From Ixodes scapularis (Eukaryota > Arthropoda > Arachnida > Ixodida > Ixodidae), in contig NW_024609846.1 of assembly GCF_016920785.2 (NCBI RefSeq), positions 77,881,816 to 77,945,815 of the forward strand: a DNA stretch of 64,000 bases, given 5' to 3'. Of the stretch, positions 34,823-46,130 are shown piece by piece. The notes under the pieces are model-generated. The model was given only the letters and a program-made list of their open reading frames with translations. It was not told where the DNA came from and searched no databases. Made by a program: the position numbers and the translations under genes. How positions within the stretch are numbered: the first letter of the stretch is position 1; every line of letters starts with the position of its first letter.

Positions 34823-35317
34823 TCTTAATTTCCCCCATAAATGTGGAAATGAGCAACGTTCCTCAGTGAGTTAAAACTTTTGCTACATTGCTTCTTCATG
34901 TGAAACCGAGTAGAACGTTCGGTGCATATAGGCCGAAGCATAGCCTCTTCTATACTCACCTAGCCTGGCAGTTCGATTACGAAGCCAGAGAGCGCCCGGT
35001 CGCAGATTTGGTGCGCGAGGATCTGGTAGCACAGAGAATTTCTCGGAGAAGCTGGTAGTGAGTGCACAGCTTTTGCAGCAGCGAGGACGCGCGAGGAACG
35101 CGCGGAGCACGAGCGGACATTCCATCGCTCGGGAGAAGTGCGTTTTGGCGTCTCGCCGCAGCAGGGCGCCCGTTACATGACTTTCCTCTCATCCGTTGTC
35201 TGCCGCTCTACCTTTTCGCTTTCGGCGGCCGCTTCTCATGGCGATCTGCCAGGCTTTGTCAGTACAGAGGAGGCTATTGCCGAAGATATCAATCCTCTGC
35301 ACCTTTGCGCTCTGGAG
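34823..35317. other. no gene seen
   Basis: A GC-rich part (34980-35240) gives overlapping frames on both strands without recognisable domains. Confidence 0.3.
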
Positions 35318-35670
35318 CAGTGGTTCTTAACCACTGTCGTTTCGATGTCTTCTGGTTCGACGGAGAGAGTTGAGGTCTACTATTCACGGATCTAACGCGT
35401 GCCCCCCCCCTCCCCCCCGCCCTCCCCCTCTCCCAGGTGGGAGGGGGGATATTGGACGATTAAAATGAGAGAGTTGTAAAAAACAAAATTTGAAGCTCTG
35501 AAACAGATAGTCATCAACCGGTCCTACTCGTTCGGCACACATGGTTTGGTCTATATATTTAGCTTTGTGGGATCAATAATACAGCGATGTTTTGTTGCCC
35601 GGCTTGACTGATGGTCGAGAGCTTCAGGGACTCCAAAGAGTCCGCGGACCACTGCTTTTGAGAACCACTG
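35318..35670. mobile_element. hAT-type MITE, degraded
   Basis: The ends are CAGTGGTTCTTAACC on the left and the complement of CAGTGGTTCTCAAAAG on the right, a well-known hAT terminal sequence type. The right interior GTCCGCGGACTCTTTGGAGT also fits. Flanking octamers CTCTGGAG (35310-35317) and CTTTAGAG (35671-35678) agree at 6 of 8, a decayed 8-bp target duplication. A C run (about 35402-35432) lies inside. Confidence 0.7.
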
Positions 35671-37607
35671 CTTTAGAGCAAATGTGCTCCCATACCGCTC
35701 TTCAGGCGAACTGCTGTTTGTGGACAAATTAAAATAAATGTCAAGATTATTAGTGTTGTTACTATAATGCCTTACTTGCCCTACGCGTTCACTGAATCAC
35801 TGAGTCACTGCAGTGGCGGTGGTCGTTCATTGTCGAACGTTCGTAAAGTGCACGCGAGAATAATGTAATATAAAAAAGGGGAAGGTGTATTACCCATTTC
35901 AATACACTTGGCTCTTATTTTGGTTAGTACGGTATTTTGTTTCAAAGTGAAAAAAAAAATGTTGGAGGGGATTTGATGTTACAAATTAACTGAATTTGAA
36001 TAAAAGTTAGAATGCATACAGTATCTATCGTCGGCGCATAGTCTAAGGCTAACTTTCTTTCTCGAAAACACAGTTTCAGTAGTACATAAGATAATTTAAA
36101 CTAACTTGTAGCTCAATCACGTTTTCTAATTGCACTCGATTTGTTTTTCTATTCAAAACTGCATTTTTGAGTTATTTCGTTCAAGGTACACTTAAGGTAA
36201 CCGTTAAAAAGCCGTTAATGAACTTTACCACCGTTTAATAGTGCGGTGATAAGTTCAGAAAAAAAAATCGATTTACGAATCTGTCATTTTATGTTATATA
36301 GCTTTGTTTGCTCGTAGAGGCCGGGTCATTGGGCTAGAGCAGATCGTCTACTGACCACGGATCTAACGCGTGCTTCATAGTCGCTATACACATACGTTAA
36401 GGCAGACTACCGGATGCTCTATAAATCAACTCTAGTCGTTCCATTATTTGACCCCAAAAGTCCTTGGTGCTGCAATTTTGAGAAATTTCGAAATTCCAAC
36501 CTACGAGCTACGCACTCGGTGTCGTAGTCTATGTAGGGCGCCCGCTTTCCTGCAAACCTAATGCAACCCTCCTTATTTTCCTTTTTTTCACATTCGTCCC
36601 GCCGGTTGCTGGGGCTGCACGCTTCATTACTCATCAATCTTCTCCCTGCGACGGCACAATCTGTGCGCTGTGTGTCATTTGCGTTCTGGTTCGCGTACAA
36701 TCTAGGCGCATATGAAAAAAGGCTTCCCTCATTAATTTTATAGCAATTACAGTCTAGAAATGAGCCTGCCATGCAGAAAGCCTGGAACAGGTGCGGTACA
36801 CATGGCGGCGTCTAAAGCCATCTGTCCTATAGCGTTGGAAGCGCTAATCTTCTGAGAGCAAAACATATACATATTTCTTTAAACTCGAGAACAACAACGA
36901 GAGTCGGTAATACCAAGCCTTGACGACGTTAATTAACAAAAATAAATTAACCCTAGGGTATTTCTCGTTTTCCTTTTTACACCATTCCAATATTTACAAG
37001 TACTCGGCATAGCGTGCGATCTTCTCTGTCCAGCACGCGTATGTTCTTCTCTTCCGAAAGCGAGAAAATCACGCGCCATACTCACGGACGCTGAAAGATA
37101 AACCACCCATGGGAGCACTTTTTATTTTAAAGGTCTGTTGTGTCCATGTGGGCTTTTCGTCTAGAAATTAAGGCCGTGAAGTTAGTCGATTAACGTAGAA
37201 ATTATTTGATTATTGCACTAATCGTCAGTCAGCTTTTAAAATTAAGTTCAAGCTTTTAAGTGAACTAGTGGGGTGGTCGAGGGTATAACATGTCACCTGT
37301 ATCAAACTATTCATCCTCAAGCATTTGATCACTGGCGCAACATTTTCTTCACAAGCGCGAACTCTTATTATTTTTTTTCACCTCTGTGCTAAAACATATA
37401 AACGAAGTTTGTCCAAAAGTATATATATTTGTTTATGTTTCTTCTGAAAATTATTTCTTCTTATGGCTGCTGCGTACTTGCGCAACCCTGGTAGAGATGT
37501 ATATTTGCTTTCCCTTCAAGTAGTTTGATATCCACTTAACTACACATCTTTCAAAACCTGTTTCGTACCAAAACGTATAGCATGGTGGTCTACTGCATCA
37601 AATGCCA
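35671..37607. other. AT-rich intergenic DNA
   Basis: Only a small fragment is recognised: 36346-36373 (CACGGATCTAACGCGTGC and 10 bases before it) matches 25 of 28 bases at 35375-35402 inside the hAT MITE, so it is probably a scrap of the same family. No gene is supported. Confidence 0.4.
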
Positions 37608-37710
37608 TTTTAGAGCGCAGCTCTTAGGGGCCCGTTTCCGGCTTGAGCGGCGTCGCCGTCGGCGTCGCCGTCGCCGTCGCCGTCGGCGTCGGCGTAACCG
37701 CGCGGTGCAT

Positions 37711-37968
37711 CATGGGAAATGTCCCATAATGCACCGCGCGAGCCCCCACCGGGGTCACGTGACCTCGTGTGGGGGGCACGTGACCCCCCCGAGGTCACGT
37801 GACCCCGGTGCATCATGGGAATTGTCCCATAATGCACCGCGCGAGCCCCCACCGGGGTCACGTGACCTCGTGGGGGGTACGTGACCCCCCCCCGAGGTCA
37901 CGTGACCCCCCGAAGTCACATGACTCCCCTGAGGTCACGTGACCCCCGCCGATGTCGCGTGACCCCCA
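37711..37968. repeat. repeats rich in the GTCACGTGAC palindrome
   Basis: Two ~100-bp units (from about 37715 and 37817), each with CATcATGGGAAwTGTCCCATAATG and several GGGGTCACGTGACC blocks, then shorter degenerate copies. GTCACGTGAC occurs five times here and twice more at 38611-38635. The ten-mer is a palindromic E-box of the type bound by bHLH-leucine-zipper factors; binding is not shown by sequence alone. Confidence 0.85.
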
Positions 37969-38600
37969 ATGACGTCATCGTCACTGATGACGTCACCGGC
38001 ATCCAGATCGTCATCGTCATCATCACTGATGACGTCACCGGCATCCACATCGTCATCGTCATCATCACTGATGTCATCATCACTGATGACGTCACCGGCA
38101 TCCACATCGTCATCGTCATCATCACTGATGACGTCACCGGCATCCACATCGTCATCGTCATCATCACTGATGACGTCACCGGCATCCGCATCGTCATCGT
38201 CATCATCGCTGATGACGTTACCGACATCCGCATCGTCATCGTCATCATCACTGATGACGTCATCAGTCACGTCGCTGATGTCGTCACCGGCATCCACATC
38301 GTCATCGTCACTGATGACGTCACCGGCATCCGCATCGTCATCGTCATCATCACTGATGACGTCACCGGCATCCGCATCGTCATCGTCATCATCACTGATG
38401 GCGTTACCGACATCCGCATCGTCATCGTCATCATCACTGATGACATCATCAGCGACGTCACTGATGACGTCACCGACATTCGCATCGTCACCGTCATCAT
38501 CACTGGTGAAGTCATCAGTGACGTCACTAATGACGTCATCGGTACCCGCATCGTCATCGTCAATGATGACGTCATGAGTGACCTCAGTGATGACATCATC
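37969..38600. repeat. 42-bp minisatellite with TGACGTCA palindromes
   Basis: About 14 units of roughly 42 bp (ACTGATGACGTCACCGGCAT followed by CCACATCGTC and ATCGTCATCATC), with some shorter and rearranged units. About 13 exact TGACGTCA octamers are present (the CRE/ATF consensus). Because 42 is a multiple of 3, both strands stay open for 200-300 codons; this is a periodicity effect, not a gene. Confidence 0.9.
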
Positions 38601-38742
38601 GGCATTGGGGGTCACGTGACCCCCAAGGTCACGTGACCCCCCCCTGGTTAGTTTAACCCCCCCCAGTGCCCTTCCCTCCTCCTCCTCAAGAGCTGCGCTC
38701 TGATTCGGCGTTACAGGGAGTTGTAAGCAGCTTTCACTTTTT

Positions 38743-39949
38743 ATATTAAGAAAGAAGGTGTTCTTTTTCTCAATTTCTTTTTTTACTTTGGAAGCAAAAG
38801 CCGGGACACAATCGAAGCTGCTTTTTTTCAACGTAATACGAACCATATAGAAGGCCAGACTTTTAAGACCCTAGTCATCGCATAAGTATCATACAACCTG
38901 GGAGTAAAATTGGTTTATAAAAATTAATTTGCCTGGTTTGAGAATCGGCAGGACGTGTGCTCTATTACATTTACTTGGTATGAATCCAGGTTCTCATGGG
39001 ATGTTGCAAAACTTGTGTAGGAGACATCAGGCTGTATCACCAAGATGAGAGGCACAGTAACTTACCTCGTCCTTAATTGGGGATGACTTCGTATAGCATG
39101 ACACGAGTGCAATGCCAATATAGTCCGACAAGCATTTCTTGGTTGACCTGCAATGCAGATAGCTAAGTTGGAATTTGACGCAGCAGATGTTTTTTTGCGC
39201 AGTACTGTTCCGCTAATGTGGTCACAGGAAGTTGTTGTGTCACAGAAATATGACGAATAAGAATATTGCCTTCACATTTGTGTTACTTTATGTGTGTGTG
39301 CGGGGGGTGGGGCATCAATGTTCATTCGGCCTGACCAACTATTAGCTCTATTAGCTGGATTAGGTTTCTTTAATATGCATTAATGAAACGTTTCCTAGCT
39401 TCGTATATTCAATAGGCATAAGAAAAGGAGGCATGAACAGGTATGACCATGTATTCTTGTTGGTAAGAAACCTAGGCTACATCTTCGGTCGTCATACTGC
39501 GAACTTTACTCGAACAATCTGAACACCAGAATTTGTGCGCTTGCCGCAACCTGGCATACTGCCCCTCGCTGCGGCAGTGCGTCAAAATCTGCCGATGCAA
39601 TGTGAGAGGGAAGGACGGTAATTTACGACCTTACCGCCATATGACAGGCAATAAATGACATTTTAGTATAAAAGTGGAGCTGAACAGTCTCATTTATTTT
39701 TCTCCAAACTATTGTACATCGACAAAATTAAATTCCCTCCTGCTGTCACTCAGGGAATCGAGGGCCCCCAGTTATGGTTACCGCAGATGGCAGGACGGCA
39801 ACCCGTAGTGGGCACGGAAATGCAGCGGCACAGGGACACCCGTCGTAGGTTACGAAGGACTATATATTATCTTTCTCGACGTATATGATACATTTGGTGG
39901 AAAGTTGGAGCTCTAAGAGTCCTTTCCGAGTTCGGTAGCCTCTTGCTCA
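38743..39949. other. no gene seen
   Basis: Mixed-composition DNA without recognisable features apart from a short GT/G run at about 39290-39310. Confidence 0.3.
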
Positions 39950-40215
39950 GCGTATAGCGTGTCGAAATTTCCAGACGTCACGGAAGGCGTCTATCGACAC
40001 CTTGCTTGGCGGCTCCACTCCCCATACCCTCACGATGTGGAGTCAAGACGAAAGTACCTTGTATTTTTATATAATTTCTTGCGCTCTTTTTAAATGTCTT
40101 TGTCGCCACTGTGTGAACCTGAGGGGGGCTGAGGACCAGTCAAGCTGCTTGTACAGCTTTTTTCCACAGCCCCCCACCATGCTTATACATGGTAAATAAA
40201 GCTATTATTAAGTCA
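39950..40215 (+). mobile_element. probable 3' end of a LINE
   Basis: A GC-rich stem (GGGGGGCTGAGGACC ... CACAGCCCCCCACC, about 40122-40178) is followed by CATGGTAAATAAAGC and ATTATTAAG. The order (C/G stem, AATAAA, then ATT-type end) matches the 3' UTR of the LINE at 1.1 kb, though the sequence differs. No coding region remains, as expected of a heavily 5'-truncated insertion. Confidence 0.42.
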
Positions 40216-43200
40216 AGGTATTCATCTAGCCAAAAGCTCTCAATTACTCGTGGGCTTATTGGATCTCTTGACCTGAGATGTCCCCCTCACCTATTCCAGT
40301 TTGACGCCGGACTCCGGGGACGCCACGTGTCCTCGTTTTGGGCCCAAAACGTTTATTTAGAATTTTTTTACATCACTTTCTTGAGCTATTAGCGCTTTGT
40401 GAGCCACTCAGCTGCAGATAGTCCCTTATACCGTTTCGCGGGATCATGCTTCTTATCTAGACAGTTCCAAGCAAAAAGAAATGCAAAGAGGCAATATATA
40501 TATATACGTGTAAAAAGTGCCCAAGTAAAAAAGGCTGCTCTACTCCGTCCCAGTCCACGCCCGGCCGCAGCAGACGCCGCCAGCCATCGGAGCCAACCAA
40601 AGGCCGCGTCAGTTTTCGTGACCCGTGGAACGGAGTGCCGTCAAGTGCGGAAGGTGAAGTCACGTTCACAGAGTTGGATCGGCACAGATGGCCAGCAACG
40701 CACACAGCGGAAAAATGCAAAGTCAAGCAAAGCACCATACAGGAAAAAGGAATGGAATGAAATAGGCGCACACAGTATATATATATATATACCCCAGGCC
40801 TTCGAGCTTAACATTAACAGGTACTACTGCTCAGTAGTAAAGTATCAGACGTACTCATTCATAAATTATAAGAAAAAAAAGGCTAATTAGGCCGTGTTTG
40901 TCTTTCGACAAAAGGCCCCCCGTAAAGTTTACCAAGGCTCATATATTTAGGCTGAGATGACGAAGTTCAGGCTAACATCACCTTGAATGACCTACTCCTG
41001 GGATGGCAGGATGTGAGATGCGTTACTTTTGTTTAATACTTATTTTGTAGTATTTTTATTCAGCTAAGCTATGTTGAGCAGGCCTACCCAGAGCGAAGTG
41101 TCGGAAGGTAGGTTCTCTAAGCATATACTTGCCTTTCACCTTATTACCAAAGTGTTCTAACAGTACATTTACATATTTTTGTTGCGAGAAGGGACGCCAG
41201 ATATGCTCGATGTTGAAATGCTCGAAATGAGTGCCGTCGTTGATTCGTGCACCTGCTAAAGTGTACGTCCTGAGGCATCAAAACATTTCTGAGCGCGTGC
41301 AATTTCTCCGGCAATGCCGATATCCGATAGCTTGAGGAATAATTAAAACGTAACTAAACTCAGTCCATTGCGCTGAACCTGTAAATTTTGTGCCACTTGA
41401 AATATCCCAGCCCTGTTAAAATTTGTATAATACTATACAATGCAGTTAATATAATATTATTTACGTTTTTATAGCATCCTAGAATAAAAGCCCAGACGCG
41501 CCATAAGGGCTTGTGCGCGAGACGCGACAATTGTTGCATATGCCAAAATTTTACTCCACATCCACGTGTACTAACAAAGGGTATGTTATCAATTACTCAT
41601 TTTGAATAAATGATCGTAATTTTTGAAAGAAACAATCTGTAAGTAAAAATATCCTAATCTAGTTTGTACCTATGCACGCATAACTATGTTCATCGTCTAC
41701 TACACCTTTCCAAAAAACGCTCCTAGGCCGCCGCCATGTTAAAGATGCTGACGCGGCTGGTGCGACTCTCGCGCCCTCTATCAGCTAGAAATTTTCTGCC
41801 ACTCTCTGGGGCTGTGAAGACACGCTCAGCGCGGTTCTCTACCTACGTTTTTGCGGTTTTGCATTTGACGTTTTCTCGCCCCTCTTGAAAGTTTCCACTT
41901 AATTTTTTTTTTTATGCGTGCTGCGTACCCTTTTTGTGTTATCGTCCATAGTGAGAAATAAGGCTGGTAAGTGCCTGCCATTCGAGCTTTTCTGCTCGAC
42001 GTTCACGGGAAACGAAGGAGGTGAAGGACGTCGAGCGACCCTCGACGCGATTTTGCGAACATTGTTCTCCCCCCTCCCAGAGATAATCCGTGTAGAATCC
42101 TCAGCCATCTCCAAAAACAGTTGTCCGGGTTGGGGTGAGAAACGGGCAGTCGCGTTTGTTTCTTTGCCTTGGCGCGGTTGTGAAAAAAGGAAGCTCTCCC
42201 CAAAACGTGCCCCAAAACGAAGTCATCTCGGATTCCGTCCGATCGCCAAGATGCGACTGTCGTCGACTGTGACTGTATTATTTGAAATCTTTCTCAAATA
42301 AATCCTTTTCGAATAACGCTGCATCGTGTGGTACGTACGATATATTGTTCGAATGTTAACACTTCCATAATTGTATGTCCGTGTCCTGTCCATCAGTAAA
42401 CACGTTATTGTGAGCTTGAAAAATGCATGCTTTTCGGCCCTTTTTTATTGCAATTTATTTTTGACAGCAAAGCGCTTTGTCGTTTCACATCCGGCGAATC
42501 CCGCGGTGCCGTCAAAACTTATCGTAAGAAAAAAAGAAAACTAGAACAATACATTCCAGTCGCATTCGTTCTGTCGCGCGCGTACCCGACAAAAATATTT
42601 CGCAGTTTTTTTTTTTTGTTGCTTTCTTTGTTTTTTCAAATGTGGCACAATGCTTTCTCAATGTCCTCGGGAAATGCATGTACCATGAAACACAAAATAT
42701 AGCGGGAAAAGACGAGAATTTAGCCGCTAGCGGCGTTTGAAACTGCGCCTACGCAGGCTGCGCCTATTGAAATCACAGTTCACTCGGTTCGGGTTAGGAG
42801 GGACGCCGGTGAGAGTCTAGCCTCAAACTCAGCGACTGGGCTCGAAAGCGGCTTGTTGCCCCTGGGGTCGAGTGTTTTTTGGAAAGGTGTTCTCTAACCT
42901 CGAACCTGGTAGCTTCGCACCTTCTGAGAGATGATCAAGATTCATGCTTTAATACTTTCTTTTTCTGTTGTGAAGTATCGTAGTCGAGCTGTCAGGGTCC
43001 AATACCTTCCGAGCTGGCTACAGTTCGCTAAAATTCACCCTCCTGAACCCAGTTAATCCTTTCGATACAGTGGTAAAACATTTCCTGGACAATAATTTAT
43101 AGTTGGCTGCCCCAGCTGACTTAAATTTGTCGGTAAAAAAAGAGAAAAACCTCGGTGTATATTGCGCTTGAAGTTTAATCAGCCAAGAAGTACTTCCAAG

Positions 43201-44479
43201 CTTCTAGCCGCTCCTTCCTTAAAAAAAGAATAAATAAAATGAAGCTTTGTTTTTTGACCTGCAAAAATAAGCAAAGCGTCGCAAAAAGCTAAACATTTGG
43301 TTGAGTGTAAAGGTTGGTGGCGATAGAGGTCTAAAGCTTGATAATATGACGTTAGCCGCATTAAAGGGGCACTGACACCCTAAAGGTCGTATCTGTTTTT
43401 ATTGTCAAAAATGATGCAAGTTGTAGTCATAGACACGCCAAAAAATACCAAAACGGGCAAAAAAAAAATATATTCCACACGCGTGCACGCGCCTCTCTGT
43501 TTTAGCGCCCCTTCTCGCTCCTCACCTCCTGGCTTCTTTTTATTTGTTACGTAATCTATTATGAAATTTAGAGGCTTTGTAGGCGACATTTCTATCATAT
43601 TGAATAGCGGCATTTGTGAAACTTGTTCTTTAACGCAATTCCGAGCTCACAGCAGCCCTTCTTTTTGAAGTACTGAAAATCTGAATCCGGAATGATGTCG
43701 TTTCCTAACTTCTTATCCTCCCTCGAAAAACATGGCGGCGCTCGACGCATCTAGCACTGAGAAGGATCGGTGTGTCGGGGAATCGGTCGAAGCTCTTTTT
43801 TTTTTGCTGGTGTCCGACAACCTCTCAGATTTCGAAAAGGAAATAATAAAAGATCAAAACAACTGGGCTTGGTGTCTGTGTACCCTAGTTTCGGTTGTGA
43901 GACCGCCGGGGCAGCCTTCCGCCCAGAACCTGCGCGACGTTGCCCCTCACGTCGCTCACAAGGGTCCACTGCAGGTTCTCTTGGACCTCACAACGTTTCA
44001 AAGAATTTGAAATCGCTAAAAGGGCCCTAAAAGAACTTCGAACTCGTAAGGGCAGCGTCGTCTGCTCACAGCGATATAAGCGGCACGCACGGAGCGGTTG
44101 ATCGCGAGACGTGGGCGAACACGAGACGAGGCGTGAGAGATATTCGAGTTGCAGGACGACTCAATCTTCGATGTCACTGCACTTGCGCGGATCGCGCGGG
44201 AACTTCAAATTCGGCTTTTGGAAATTGTGGTTTTACTTCACAAGCTCTGCGGGGGGGAGTTCCCAAGTTCTCACGTTTCGAATTTTGAGGGTAACGTCAT
44301 ATACATATTGGCAAGCCTACGGTTACCTAGACCTAATGTTCATCAAACCAGTAAATGACAACACCGATGTCTGCGGCATGTATTAAAATAAAAAAGAGAA
44401 AGCTTGTCAGATTGGAGATCATTTTATTTCTTCCTGACTAGTTTATTTTACTAAGATGGTTGCCACAGGCGATAAGGTT
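40216..44479. other. 4.3-kb stretch without a supported gene
   Basis: TA microsatellites occur at about 40495 and 40775. The frame at 40399-40890 passes through both and shows no domain. TAAAGGGGCACTGACACC at 43364-43381 resembles the end of a dispersed short element (compare about 6629). A frame at 43732-44010 (92 codons, MAALDASSTEKDRC) starts in good context (AACATGGCGG) but has no domain I can name. T and A homopolymers are common. Confidence 0.35.
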
Positions 44480-44700
44480 GCTACTCCTTGGTTGGATGGC
44501 TATTAGACTTAGGCGGACGTCGGCTGGTAAGAAAAGTACTGTTTTATGCTTTGCCTTCGGATCCAAGTGGCAACATGTTCTCAAACGGTCGCGTTCTATA
44601 GCCTCCGCTAGTGTCTCACGCTCGAACGAAGATTCAACTTCCTGAAATACCTTCTTCATTTATGCGGGTCGAAAAATGGAGTTCCATTGCCTCTATCGGT
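44480..44700. repeat. single diverged arm of the 34.2-kb foldback family
   Basis: TTAGGCGGACGTCGGCT, TTCTCAAACGGTCGCGTTCTATAG and TTATGCGGGTCGAAAAATGG match, in order and spacing, the right arm of the element at 34556-34822. No opposite arm is present; the hAT element at 44736 begins shortly after. Confidence 0.5.
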
Positions 44701-46130
44701 TCATGCACTTTCTTGAACTATGCATCTCATTATACCAGTGGCGTGCACAGGGGGGGGGGGGGGGGGGGGGAGGGGGCGAAGGGGCCGCGCCTCCCCACCC
44801 CCACGAAATTTCCGAGCCGGTGGGTGGGGGGGTGGGGGGGGGGGGGGGGGGCGGAGTGGGCGAGGTCACTGACTCTCGGGTTCATCAATATCATTGCGGT
44901 GTTGTGTTTTTTTTTTTTAACAGCGGAGCCAACTTTGTGGAAAGTTGTGAAAAAAAGGAAATAAAAAAGAAAGGGAATGCAATATGCCATTTATGACGGA
45001 GTAAAAATAGTAAAAGATGTGTAGTTTTAACGTTTTTCATATAATATGACTGGGGAATATTCAGTTAACGAATTTGATTGATTAGTCGATTAAAGGGGGG
45101 GCGATCAGTCGGATTAATTTGCTAATGAACCCCTATCTCCAATCAAGATTCAACGCTTCATTAAAGGCATGGATTATGCGATATAACAAAAATATGTAGG
45201 ACCAAAGGTTCTACAAACCACATCACTAAGATTATGGAAGCATCCGACTTAATATTTAACGCTTCGCTGAATTTCCACGCGTGTGAAACGATACAACACA
45301 ACCTTTTAGTAAGAAGAAACAACGACAAAAACATCGAGCATTTAATAAGGGTCAAGCTTGTCCGGACCCCACAGATCGCGATAAACGTAAGGACTGCGGG
45401 TTGTGCGATTGGGCATGTAAGCCGCGGCCTCCGCAATCTGCTTTTTGTGTATGTGTGTGTTGTTGCTTTTGCGTTTTCTTCTGTTCCAGTATAGTTTTAT
45501 ATAACGGTCGTCGAGGAGTAGCCGGCACTGCAGGATTCACACAAACAGACACACACACATATATATAGACTATAATCGGCTGTACATCTCATTTGTTAAA
45601 TAAATTGTGAAGTAGGCCGCGCTGCTAGCATTACTCAGGAAAGAAAATATATTTCTTTACTTCTACTTTTATTGCTTCGCGAGTGCCTCAATTGCGCGGA
45701 GTCGCCGGAGTCGTTTGTCGTCGCCACGGAGCGGCCCCCCTGTCTTAATGTTCCTCGAGGACCCCCGCTCTGGGAGCGTACCATGCGCTGTGCCTCGCTC
45801 GAGCGCAGCGGGGCCCTTCGATGTTTTGTAGCCTTTTTTTTTTTATTTTGAGAAGAAGCGTCGGTACTGTTCTTGCACCCCGACAAGGGGTTTTTCCTGG
45901 AAGCGGTGTCCGGCTGACGGTCCACAGTTAGGGCGAAGGTTTTTGGCAGTTTTCGGGGGTATGTGCACGTGTCCTTTCTTAATTGGAATTTGTATTACAT
46001 ATGTTTGTTTGTACCGGGTGGCTCCCATTGGTCTAAAAAGAGCGATATCTGATTGGCTCCTCGGATGGAGGGAAAACTCTTAACAAAGTAAACATAGGCG
46101 CCTAAAGGCGCAGCATTTGCGGTTCAAGGT

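Larger units (their letters stand above)
37608..38742. mobile_element. constant-end element, copy B (E-box and CRE-palindrome core)
   Basis: The left block (37608-37716) and right block (about 38669-38742) are near-identical to those of the element at 31969-32880, including the 13-bp inverted repeat GAGCGCAGCTCTT (37613-37625; complement at 38688-38700) and the GTCGCC tract, here with more units. The core is quite different: first ~100-bp repeats rich in GTCACGTGAC, then a 42-bp minisatellite with TGACGTCA palindromes, then GTCACGTGAC again. Constant ends with exchanged cores indicate one mobile family. No protein is plausibly encoded. Confidence 0.7.

Noticed and set aside
37881..38846. Long open frames on both strands (251 and 303 codons; one Asp-rich)
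   Set aside because: They are produced by a 42-bp tandem repeat whose length is a multiple of three; both strands are open, there is no domain, and the region is the core of a mobile element.
40399..40890. 163-codon plus-strand frame
   Set aside because: Runs through two TA microsatellites (YIYI) and a poly(A) end, with no domain.
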